Of a DNA stretch of 64,000 nucleotides, positions 34,127 to 41,398 are shown in pieces. Within the stretch, counting starts at the first letter, position 1, and the number at the start of each line of letters is the position of its first letter. The notes below the pieces were generated by a model. That model saw only the letters and a list, made by a program, of their open reading frames with translations. It was not told the DNA's origin and did no database searches. The DNA comes from an uncultured Collinsella sp. (lineage in GTDB: Bacteria; Actinomycetota; Coriobacteriia; Coriobacteriales; Coriobacteriaceae): assembly GCA_937943045.1 (NCBI GenBank), contig CALEBN010000067.1:62001-126000 (forward strand). Direction: 5' to 3'. The translations under genes and the position numbers were made by a program.

Positions 34127-34510
34127 CTACATTTTCATAACGTAATAGCCCGCGCCCCTCACCGCCGTCTCGAGTGCGTCGCGATCAACCGGGCGCTTCG
34201 AGCGTACGCGTGCCGTGTGGTCCGCATACGTCACCGTAGCCCACACGCCATCAAGCGTATTGAGGGCATTGGCTACGTTCTGAGCGCAGCCGTCACAGCT
34301 CATGCCGCCGATGAGCAGCTCGTCGCTATAGGGATAGTGCGATGCATCGGTATCCACCACAACAACCTTTTTGGCCCTCTTGCCGCTCGCGCCATCGCTG
34401 CAACAACTCTTCCCGTGTGTCGAAGCGGCAATGCGACGCAGTCCAAAAAACATGCCGACGGCAATGACAGCCAGCACGATGAGATTCGCAGGGTTGAGCA
34501 AGTCACTCAT
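34127..34510 (-). CDS. Membrane-anchored heavy-metal-associated (HMA) domain protein
   Basis: The 127-residue protein starts with a transmembrane helix (LIVLAVIAVGMFFGLRRI). A CC-containing stretch (KSCCSDGASGK) follows, and an HMA domain (about 68-127) has the metal-binding GGMSCDGCAQNVANAL motif, as in copper chaperone CopZ and in CopA N-terminal domains. Two vicinal cysteines outside the HMA motif may form a second thiol site. An anchored chaperone would hand copper to a membrane ATPase that is not in this window. The ATG at 34510 follows AAAGGGG. A CsoR-type palindrome lies just upstream. Confidence 0.8.
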   Translation of the reverse strand: MSDLLNPANLIVLAVIAVGMFFGLRRIAASTHGKSCCSDGASGKRAKKVVVVDTDASHYPYSDELLIGGMSCDGCAQNVANALNTLDGVWATVTYADHTARVRSKRPVDRDALETAVRGAGYYVMKM

Positions 34511-34538
34511 GCGTTCCCCTTTCAAGTAGCACTATCTA

Positions 34539-34557
34539 GATACCCCCATGGGGTGTC
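34539..34557 (-). promoter_or_regulatory. CsoR-type copper operator
   Basis: GATACCCC-CAT-GGGGTGTC is a near-perfect dyad (7 of 8 arm bases) like the GC-tract palindromes bound by CsoR repressors. It lies 29 bases upstream of the HMA gene start. Confidence 0.6.
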
Positions 34558-34618
34558 TCCATCTTAACCCAAAATCATGTCCGTTCGGTCAATTAGTTTC
34601 CCTATTCAAACTTTTTAG

Positions 34619-34670
34619 TTGACCAAGGCTTACTTTCGTGTATAAGTTTTCCTAGGCTAACAGTTTAGAT
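34619..34670 (+). promoter_or_regulatory. Promoter with DtxR/IdeR-like half site
   Basis: A -35 TTGACC (34619-34624) and a -10 TATAAG (34641-34646) are 16 bp apart. TAGGCTAAC (34653-34661) at the expected start equals the core of the IdeR box; the outer flanks match poorly. Iron control of the DUF3793/flavodoxin pair is suggested but not proven. Confidence 0.45.
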
Positions 34671-34684
34671 CCGTAAGGAGCGTC

Positions 34685-35389
34685 GTGACTCGAACCATAG
34701 ACATCCCAACGTTTCAGGCGGCAGTCGTGCGCAACTGCTCCCCCACGCTCGCGGGCATCAAACCGGCATCGCTCTTTACCTATCCAGGAGTCTATGCCGA
34801 TCAAGACGGCTCAAGCGTAACTGCGGCGATCGAGGATCGCCGAGCACGCCTGCTCAACGTTATCGCCCGGTGCAATCACGAGCTTAATCCGTTCGGTATC
34901 CATCTGAGCGTTTTGGTCTGGCGCCCCTGCGGGGCGCTCGTATACGCATATCGGCCCAATAGCCTCGCCACTTACCTTGCTGACCCGCGCGCCAAAACGG
35001 CACTCGCCAAGAAGGGCTACGACACCGGCAACCTCTCGGCATGTCTTGTGCACCTGGCATCACGCATCACGCTCGCGAGCAATAACGCCGCGGAATGCGC
35101 CTGCGGCCAGACTCGATGCGCACTGGATCAGCAAGTCTGCTGCAACAACGACTGCGCCTGCGAATTTCCACACGAGATTGGCTACTTCCTGGGGTACCCC
35201 TGCGACGACGTATACGAGTTCATCGCCCAGCGTGGCGAGAACTACAAGATCTTTGGAGCCTGGAAGGTCTATACGAATGTCGAGCAGGCACTTGCGACGT
35301 TTGATGCGTACCGTGCCTGCACCCAACACCTCACCTTTATCTATCAGCAGGGCTGCAGCTTGGCGCACCTTGCCCAGGCGACCCGATAG
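34685..35389 (+). CDS. DUF3793 family protein
   Basis: The 234-residue protein matches DUF3793 by its opening (VVRNCSPTLAGIKPASLFTYP), the FGIHLSVLVWRPCGALVYAYRP strand pair, and FPHEIGYFLGYPCDDVYEFI followed by GAWKVYTNVEQA. The function is unknown; members commonly sit next to flavodoxins in anaerobes. A cysteine-rich insertion near 140-160 (CACGQTRCALDQQVCCNNDCAC, seven or more Cys) could bind metal or a cluster. The GTG start follows GTAAGGAG. The flavodoxin gene follows 46 bases later. Confidence 0.82.
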   Translation: MTRTIDIPTFQAAVVRNCSPTLAGIKPASLFTYPGVYADQDGSSVTAAIEDRRARLLNVIARCNHELNPFGIHLSVLVWRPCGALVYAYRPNSLATYLADPRAKTALAKKGYDTGNLSACLVHLASRITLASNNAAECACGQTRCALDQQVCCNNDCACEFPHEIGYFLGYPCDDVYEFIAQRGENYKIFGAWKVYTNVEQALATFDAYRACTQHLTFIYQQGCSLAHLAQATR

Positions 35390-35435
35390 AACGTACAAAC
35401 CGCGGCCGCACGCCGCACAACCGAAAGGACTCAAC

Positions 35436-35855
35436 ATGAGCAAGATCGCCGTCGTCTATTGGAGCGGCACGGGCAACACCGAGGCCATGGCAAACTTTGT
35501 CGCCGAAGGCACCACGTCCGCGGGCGCCGAGGCGGAAATCATCCCCTGCGCCGACTTCTCTGCCGACAGGGCCGCCGACTACGATGCCTTTGCCTTCGGC
35601 TGCCCCGCCATGGGCTCCGAGGAGCTTGAATACGATGAGTTCCAGCCGATGTGGGACGAGGTCAAGGAGGCTCTCGGCGACAAGAAGGTCGTCCTCTTTG
35701 GCTCTTATTCGTGGGCCGAGGGCGAATGGATGGACAACTGGAAGGCCGACGCCGACGAGGCCGGCGTCAACGTCGTAGATTCCGTCATCTGCTACGACGC
35801 ACCCGACGACGAGGGCGAAGCGGCCTGCAAAGCCCTGGGAGCGGAGCTGGCCTAA
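35436..35855 (+). CDS. Flavodoxin
   Basis: This 139-residue short-chain flavodoxin is an FMN electron carrier that replaces ferredoxin when iron is scarce. The phosphate loop is WSGTGNTEAMA (residues 9-19), followed by FGCPAMGSEELEYDEF for the 50s loop and FGSYSWAEGEWMDNW for the 90s loop, with an aromatic residue to stack on FMN. The ATG at 35436 follows GAAAGGA. It is the second gene of the DUF3793 operon. Confidence 0.92.
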   Translation: MSKIAVVYWSGTGNTEAMANFVAEGTTSAGAEAEIIPCADFSADRAADYDAFAFGCPAMGSEELEYDEFQPMWDEVKEALGDKKVVLFGSYSWAEGEWMDNWKADADEAGVNVVDSVICYDAPDDEGEAACKALGAELA

Positions 35856-35929
35856 CGAAGCAGTCAGAAAGTCGCAAGGCAACTGACAGCCGAGTACCGT
35901 ACAACAACAGTCGCTCATGCCCAAACAAA

Positions 35930-35966
35930 AACGGGGACCGGATATTCACATCCGATCCCCGTTTGT
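35930..35966. terminator. Bidirectional terminator between flavodoxin and glnQ-like genes
   Basis: A 14-bp stem with one mismatch (35930-35943 with 35950-35963) is followed by GTTTGTT on plus and TTTTTGTTTG on minus. It ends both convergent transcripts. Confidence 0.85.
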
Positions 35967-35990
35967 TATATCGATAACCTCGACGCGCCG

Positions 35991-36743
35991 CTACGAGATA
36001 TTGCCCAAGAACGCCTTGGTGCGCTCACTCTTGGGGTGGTCGAAGACCTCGCTCGGCGTACCCTCCTCCACGATAACGCCGCCGTCCATAAAGACCACGC
36101 GGTCGGCGACATCGCGGGCAAAGCCCATCTCGTGCGTCACGACGATCATGGTCATGCCGTCGCGTGCCAGGTCGCGCATGACACCCAGAACGTCGCGAAC
36201 CAGCTCGGGGTCGAGCGCCGACGTGGCCTCGTCAAAGAGCATCACGTGCGGATTCATCGACAGGGCGCGGGCGATCGCCACGCGCTGTTGCTGACCGCCC
36301 GAGAGCTGGCTCGGCATAAAGTCGATGCGCTCGGCAAGACCGACCTTGGTCAGCTCCTCGACGGCAATCTTCTCGGCCTCTTCCTTGCTGCGCTTGAGCA
36401 CCTTTTGCTGCGCGAGCATGACGTTCTTTTTGACTGACAGGTGCGGGAACAAATTGAACTGCTGGAACACCATACCCAGATGCGTACGTACCTTGTTAAG
36501 GTCGACACCCTTGGCGCACACATCCACGCCCTCAACGATGATCGAGCCGCTCGTGGGATGCTCCAGACGATTGATGCAGCGAAGCATCGTCGACTTGCCC
36601 GAGCCCGAAGGACCCAGGACTACGACGACCTCGCCCTTGTGCACATCCAGATCGATATCGCGCAGGACCACGTTATCGCCAAAGGCCTTCTGGAGATTCT
36701 TGATGCTGACGACGACCTCGTTCGAGTTATTGGTTTCGCTCAT
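35991..36743 (-). CDS. Polar amino-acid ABC transporter ATP-binding protein (GlnQ-like)
   Basis: The 250-residue ATPase has Walker A GPSGSGKST (near 41-49), Q-loop FQQFNLFPHLSV, signature LSGGQQQRVAIARAL, Walker B VMLFDEATSALDPE and switch VTHEMGFARDVADR. These are all typical of the polar amino-acid uptake family (GlnQ/HisP). It powers the permease encoded 12 bases upstream and takes ligand from the binding protein two genes up. AAGGAGG precedes the start. Glutamine, glutamate or a basic amino acid are possible substrates. Confidence 0.92.
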   Translation of the reverse strand: MSETNNSNEVVVSIKNLQKAFGDNVVLRDIDLDVHKGEVVVVLGPSGSGKSTMLRCINRLEHPTSGSIIVEGVDVCAKGVDLNKVRTHLGMVFQQFNLFPHLSVKKNVMLAQQKVLKRSKEEAEKIAVEELTKVGLAERIDFMPSQLSGGQQQRVAIARALSMNPHVMLFDEATSALDPELVRDVLGVMRDLARDGMTMIVVTHEMGFARDVADRVVFMDGGVIVEEGTPSEVFDHPKSERTKAFLGNIS

Positions 36744-36755
36744 AATAGAACCTCC

Positions 36756-38117
36756 TTACAGACCAGCGATATGGTCGGCGGGCGTCGCGACAACCTGTCC
36801 GGCGCTCTTGGTGGGACGCTTCTTTTTGGTTTCGGCCGTACCCAGCAGCATCGCCTCAAGACCGCTCACCAAGCGCGCAAGCGGCAGGGTAATGACCAGA
36901 TAGAACAGGGCGGCAACCACATACGGCGTAATGGAGCCCGTCGTTGCCACGATGGTGCGGGCGTTCATGACGATCTCGACCACGCCCACGGCCGCGAGCA
37001 GCGACGTATCCTTGTAAAGCAGGATAAACTCGCTGGTCAGCGTAGGCAGAACATTGCGGAACGTCTGCGGAATCATAACGTAGAGCAGTGTCTGGAAGGC
37101 ATTCATGCCCAGCGAGCGAGCAGCCTCGTTCTGGCCCTTGGGGATCGACTGAATACCGGCACGGAAAATCTCGCACAGGTACGCAGACGAGTTCATGGCC
37201 ATGACGATAACGCCCAAGACGTAGTCGTCAACCTTGACGCCGGCAAGCGGCAGGCCAAAGAATGCAATGTAAATCTGCAGGAACGCCGGCGTACCGCGGA
37301 TGATATTCACATAGATGCCGGCAAGGCAACGAAGGATGCGCGACTTGGAAATGCGCATGAGCGACAGCGCAAAGCCAAAGGGAATGGCCAGCGGAAATGC
37401 CACGAGCACGATCGAGAGCGACATAAGGAAGCCCTTAAAGACGATCGGCAGGCTCTGAACCAAAATGACCGGGTTCAGGAACAGGCGAAGGAACATGTTG
37501 GAATTCCACGCCTCGACCCACGGCTGCTCCTTAAGATCGGCCAGGAAGTTATCGAATGCCGTCACGCCCTTAATCTCGACGGAAGGAATCTTGGAAATCT
37601 TCTTGGTCGAACCGTCGGCGAGCGTATAGGTGCCGCTAAAGGCCTCATCGCCGCCCTCGACGGGAAACGTCACGCCGTAAACCTCGACACGGAAAAAGCC
37701 GCCGGCAGGCGCCGTCTCGCCAAAGTCGATCTTGAGCGTCTGGCCGTCAGCCTTGCACGTGGGCTTCATGGGCGTACGATCCATGAGGTCCTCGCCCGAG
37801 AGCATCGTCAATCGCGTGTCATCGGTACCAAACGTCGTGCCGTCGACAAACGTCAGCGAAAGACCGCTCAGTTCCTCGTCGGCATCGGCCTGAACTTCCC
37901 AGGTGATGCGCGTCTCGGTACCGCCGACCACAGCGCTACCCGAACCGGTATTGGGTCGGGCGGTAATCTTTGCGGTCTCAAGCGCCTGGGCGGTCGTGGG
38001 CACGCAGGCCCCCGCGCATACCAGGGCGAGCGCCATAGCCAGGGCACAGGCCAGCTTTTGGAGCATCGAGGGCAGTGGAAAACGCTGCTCCGCGGCCCCT
38101 TTGTTCAGTCGAGACAA
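36756..38117 (-). CDS. Amino-acid ABC permease with an extra N-terminal extracellular domain
   Basis: The 453-residue protein joins a signal peptide (MLQKLACALAMALALVCAGACV), a roughly 170-residue beta-rich outer domain and a HisM/GlnP-type permease. The permease has helices from about residue 215 and the EAARSLGMNAFQTLLYVMIPQTFRNVLP coupling loop. Usual permeases of this class have 215-250 residues. The start is probably TTG at 38117, six bases past AGGAG; an ATG-initiated reading from the signal peptide lacks a ribosome site. The outer domain has no binding-protein motif that I can recognise and might dock the separate lipoprotein. Confidence 0.82.
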   Translation of the reverse strand: MSRLNKGAAEQRFPLPSMLQKLACALAMALALVCAGACVPTTAQALETAKITARPNTGSGSAVVGGTETRITWEVQADADEELSGLSLTFVDGTTFGTDDTRLTMLSGEDLMDRTPMKPTCKADGQTLKIDFGETAPAGGFFRVEVYGVTFPVEGGDEAFSGTYTLADGSTKKISKIPSVEIKGVTAFDNFLADLKEQPWVEAWNSNMFLRLFLNPVILVQSLPIVFKGFLMSLSIVLVAFPLAIPFGFALSLMRISKSRILRCLAGIYVNIIRGTPAFLQIYIAFFGLPLAGVKVDDYVLGVIVMAMNSSAYLCEIFRAGIQSIPKGQNEAARSLGMNAFQTLLYVMIPQTFRNVLPTLTSEFILLYKDTSLLAAVGVVEIVMNARTIVATTGSITPYVVAALFYLVITLPLARLVSGLEAMLLGTAETKKKRPTKSAGQVVATPADHIAGL

Positions 38118-38184
38118 GGTGGCTCCTATCGTAGAAGTTGCCGGCAAAACGAGACGGAAATGCTCTCCGTCAAGAGAAGCGCAA

Positions 38185-38214
38185 AGGCCCTCTCCGCCAA
38201 AACGGAAAGGGCCT
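38185..38214 (-). terminator. Hairpin between binding-protein and permease genes
   Basis: A 12-bp stem with one mismatch (38185-38196 with 38203-38214) is followed on the minus strand by TTTGCGCTT. It probably reduces read-through, so that more binding protein than permease is made. Confidence 0.65.
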
Positions 38215-38235
38215 GCGCACAATCAAGTAGCTATT

Positions 38236-39096
38236 TTACTTGATGTTGTACTTAGCCATGAGGGCGTCAACGGTACCGTCGTCGGTCAGGTCCTTGATGG
38301 CCTGGTTGACGTCGTCCTTGAGCTTGGTGTTGCCCTGGTTGATGGCGATGGCGTACTCCTCGCCGGTGCTGATCTGCTTGATGGTCTGGCAGGTGTTGAA
38401 CTGCTCGGCGGTCAGCTGGCTGGCAACGGAGCGGTTGGTGACTACGGCGTCGCCCTTATCGGACTGCAGGGCGCTAAAGCACTCGGTAGCGTCCTTGTAG
38501 GGGACGATCTTGGCCTTGGGGAAGTTCTCCTGGGCAAAGGCCTCGGCGGTCGAACCGGACTGGACGATGATGGTAGCGTCGGCGTTGTTGAGCTTCTCGC
38601 TGTAGTTGTCGGCCGTGATGTCGGTGTTATCGACCTTGGTCACGATAGCCTGATCGTCCATGTAGTAGGAATCGGAGAAAGTGACTTCCTTCTCACGCTC
38701 GGGCGTGTCGGTGATAGCCGCGATGGAAACGTCATATTTGGCGCCCGAAGCGACGCCCGGAACCAGCGTGTCAAAGTCATTGTTGACGTACTCGACATCC
38801 AGGCCCAGCTTGTCGCCGATAGCCTTGATGAGCTCAAGGTCAAAGCCCTGATAATCGCCGTTGTCATCCTTGTACTCAAACGGAGCGTACTCGGCAGAGG
38901 TGCCGACGGTCAGCGTACCGTCCTTGACGAGCGCGTACTCCTTGGAGCCGTCGACCTTCTCGACCTTAGCGTCGTCAGAGCTGCTGGAACCGGCATCAGA
39001 ACCAGAGGTGGCGTTGGACGAGCCGCAGCCCGTCAGTGCGAGGGCGAGCGCCATGGCGCCCGTGGCGGCAAATGCGGCAAGCTTCTTGAGCTTCAT
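38236..39096 (-). CDS. Amino-acid ABC transporter substrate-binding lipoprotein
   Basis: The 286-residue lipoprotein has a signal peptide with the lipobox LTGCGSS, a Ser/Ala/Gly-rich spacer, and a family-3 solute-binding domain (GTSAEYAPFEYKDDNGDYQGFDLELIKAIGDKLG, then VSIAAITDTPEREKEVTFSDSYY). The SDSYY and the arginine of TPERE are the ligand carboxylate and amine contacts of polar amino-acid binders. The start at 39096 (MKLKKL) follows GGAAGGAG. It is the first gene of the three-gene uptake operon. Confidence 0.92.
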   Translation of the reverse strand: MKLKKLAAFAATGAMALALALTGCGSSNATSGSDAGSSSSDDAKVEKVDGSKEYALVKDGTLTVGTSAEYAPFEYKDDNGDYQGFDLELIKAIGDKLGLDVEYVNNDFDTLVPGVASGAKYDVSIAAITDTPEREKEVTFSDSYYMDDQAIVTKVDNTDITADNYSEKLNNADATIIVQSGSTAEAFAQENFPKAKIVPYKDATECFSALQSDKGDAVVTNRSVASQLTAEQFNTCQTIKQISTGEEYAIAINQGNTKLKDDVNQAIKDLTDDGTVDALMAKYNIK

Positions 39097-39243
39097 AATC
39101 AGTCTCCTTCCGGTGACCCCGTTTGATTCAGAGGTCTGCAAAAACTGTTGGATATTATGCACCCGTAAATGCGAAACTGCAATTAGAAAACTGATTGAAA
39201 CAAACCCATAACGTGAATGGAACACTCCACTTTGTGACAGTCA

Positions 39244-40110
39244 TTACTGCTGCAATGACCTTAACAGTTTAATTTCAGCCGCATAACCTGCAAGTTCGTT
39301 CGGTGTCTCCAAAATGAATGGCAATGCGCGCAAGCGGCCATTCGATACAATATTCTGCATAACCTGCATACCGCCGCCAAACTCTTCACTACCCAGGTAG
39401 CCCTTGCCGATGCACTCGTGGCGATCCTTATGGGCACCGCAGGGGTTCTTGGAGTCATTGATATGCACGGCGCGCAGGCGCTCGATACCCACCACGCGAT
39501 CGAACTCGTCGAGTACGCCGTCCAGATCATGGATGATGTCGTAGCCGGCATCACTCACATGGCAGGTATCCAGACACACGCCCAGCTTGGCCGACAGCTC
39601 TGGACGTCTGGCAGCAACACCCCCGATAATGCGCGCCAGCTGTTCAAAGCTACGGCCCACCTCGGTACCCTTTCCTGCCATGGTCTCGAGCAGCACCGTC
39701 GTCTGCTGTCCCTCAAACATCACCTGGCACAAGGTGTCGACGATCATCTGAATGCCGGCATCAGTCCCCTGCCCCACATGCGCGCCGGGGTGGAAGTTGT
39801 AATAGTTGCCGGGCAGTGCTTCCAGACGCTGCAAGTCCTCGGCCATTGCCTCCAGGGCAAACTCGCGCGCCCGCTCTTTGGCAGAACAGGGGTTGTAGGT
39901 ATAGGGGGCATGCGCCACGAGTGGGCCAAAATCGTTTTGTTCCATAAGCTCGCGCAGGGCCGCCACATCATCCATGTCAAGGTCTTTCGCCTTGCCGCCG
40001 CGCGGGTTGCGCGTAAAGAATGCAAAGGTATTGGCGCCAATGGACAGCGCCGTCTCCCCCATCGCCCGATAGCCCTTCGTCGTCGAAAGATGGCACCCAA
40101 TCGTCAGCAT
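39244..40110 (-). CDS. nfo: Endonuclease IV (AP endonuclease)
   Basis: The enzyme cuts DNA 5' of abasic sites in base excision repair. The 288-residue TIM barrel shows the three-zinc ligand motifs of Nfo: CHLSTTKGY, LVAHAPY, NFHPGAHVGQG, VLLETMAGKG, VCLDTCHVSDAGYDI, HINDSKNPCGAHKDRHECIGKGYLG and ILETP. Length matches E. coli Nfo (285). The ATG is preceded by GGGGGAG. One copy of an 86-bp palindrome lies 17 bases upstream of the start. Confidence 0.95.
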   Translation of the reverse strand: MLTIGCHLSTTKGYRAMGETALSIGANTFAFFTRNPRGGKAKDLDMDDVAALRELMEQNDFGPLVAHAPYTYNPCSAKERAREFALEAMAEDLQRLEALPGNYYNFHPGAHVGQGTDAGIQMIVDTLCQVMFEGQQTTVLLETMAGKGTEVGRSFEQLARIIGGVAARRPELSAKLGVCLDTCHVSDAGYDIIHDLDGVLDEFDRVVGIERLRAVHINDSKNPCGAHKDRHECIGKGYLGSEEFGGGMQVMQNIVSNGRLRALPFILETPNELAGYAAEIKLLRSLQQ

Positions 40111-40126
40111 CTCCAGCTCCCCCTCA

Positions 40127-40212
40127 TCAGTTGCGGTGGAATAGTTCCTGTTTGGACCCTATTCTGCCGCAAACAGGAACTATTCCACCGCAACTTATAA
40201 AAGGGGCATCAG
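40127..40212. repeat. 86-bp palindromic repeat, copy 1
   Basis: Perfect 24-bp inverted arms (40130-40153 with 40171-40194) enclose a 17-base loop and are followed by an 18-base tail ending GGGGCATCAG. The whole 86 bp recurs at 41313-41398 with two differences. It lies between nfo and the oxidoreductase gene. Confidence 0.85.
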
Positions 40213-40281
40213 AGGCGCGGGCCACCAAGCACTACGGCTACGGGCGCCAGCGTCATGATCCCCTACGCGTCAGCGCCAAGC

Positions 40282-41301
40282 CTAGAGGGCTAGACGGATT
40301 GCATCGATAATGCGCGCGCAGCGCTGTGTGGCGGCAAGAGGCATGACGGGACTCTCGAGTTTCCCCGCCCGGATGAGCTGGGTCGCATGCTGGATTTCGC
40401 CGTAGAAATCATCGACCTCAAACGGGGCATTTATTTCGAGCATTCGTCCGTCGGAGTACTTCACATGGGCGAGCTCGGGGCGATGGAGACGGTCGATTTC
40501 CAACGAGCCCCGCTCGCAGGCAATCGTTAAGCGGCTTTCATATGCTGCTTTGCCGTCGCACACCATATGAATGGGTATGCCGCCGACGCTCATACGGATC
40601 TCGTCGGCCCAATCCACGCGGCCGCCCGATACGTCACGCCAGCGAACTTCACGAGACGAAACATCGCACGCACCCGCAAGTAGATCCTCAAACCACCCGA
40701 CCGCATAGCAGCCCATGTCATATAGACAGCCACCCTGCAACGGGTCGAGCAGATAACTCGAAGGGGGCTCACCATAATCGAGTTTTTGCACGCTTTCAAT
40801 CGAGACGATACGGCCGAGCTCGCCCGACGCAAGCAAGTCCTTCACGCGAGTGCGCATCGGGCAAAACCGATTTTTCATCGCCTCCATAAACAGCACGCCG
40901 CGCTCGCGAGAGGTGGAGGCAATCGAGAGAGCCTCTTCCTCACTCAAAACGGCCGGCTTTTCGCACAGTACGGCCTTTCCCGCGCGCAGTGCCCGACAGA
41001 CCCAATGCGCATGCATGCCATGCGGAAGAGCCAAGTAGATTGCGTCGACATCGGGGTCGGCAATCAGCGCATCATAAGCCGCATCGCCGCTATCGTCAGC
41101 CGTGGCATAACTGTGCGCGGCATCAATCGAAAACGCCCTGCAAAACTCCTCAACATGCGAAGGAGTGCGACCGGCGGCAGCCACAAGCCGTGCCCCGTCC
41201 ACCTCCTTGAGCGACGATGCGAATCGATGCGAAATGCGCCCAGCGCCCAAAACGCCCCAACGAACCTCACGCAAATCATCACATGAATCCCGATGGCCCA
41301 C
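40282..41301 (-). CDS. Gfo/Idh/MocA-family oxidoreductase
   Basis: The 339-residue NAD(P)-dependent oxidoreductase has the Rossmann motif VRWGVLGAGRISHRF near the N-terminus, the ADPDVDAIYLALPHGMHA strand, and the catalytic-lysine motif AGKAVLCEKPAVLS. The C-terminal mixed-sheet substrate domain has GGCLYDMGCYAVG. The substrate is probably a sugar or inositol derivative. The open frame runs upstream to an ATG at 41379, but the first 22 codons there are the palindromic repeat read as protein. The GTG at 41301, seven bases past GGGGG, is the better start. The gene is bracketed by the two palindromes. Confidence 0.85.
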   Translation of the reverse strand: MGHRDSCDDLREVRWGVLGAGRISHRFASSLKEVDGARLVAAAGRTPSHVEEFCRAFSIDAAHSYATADDSGDAAYDALIADPDVDAIYLALPHGMHAHWVCRALRAGKAVLCEKPAVLSEEEALSIASTSRERGVLFMEAMKNRFCPMRTRVKDLLASGELGRIVSIESVQKLDYGEPPSSYLLDPLQGGCLYDMGCYAVGWFEDLLAGACDVSSREVRWRDVSGGRVDWADEIRMSVGGIPIHMVCDGKAAYESRLTIACERGSLEIDRLHRPELAHVKYSDGRMLEINAPFEVDDFYGEIQHATQLIRAGKLESPVMPLAATQRCARIIDAIRLAL

Positions 41302-41312
41302 GACAGCCCCCT

Positions 41313-41398
41313 TCAGTTGCGGTGGAATAGTTCCTGTTTGGCCCCTATTCTGCCGCAAACAGGAACTATTCCACCGCAAGTTATAAAAGGGGCATCAG
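41313..41398. repeat. 86-bp palindromic repeat, copy 2
   Basis: The arms 41316-41339 and 41357-41380 pair at 23 of 24 positions. The tail overlaps the stop codon of the aldo/keto reductase (41395-41397). Same orientation as copy 1. Confidence 0.85.

Noticed and set aside
36441..38243. 600-codon open frame on the plus strand opposite the ABC transporter genes
   Set aside because: It crosses two genes and their junction and has no ribosome site; both opposing genes carry clear family motifs.
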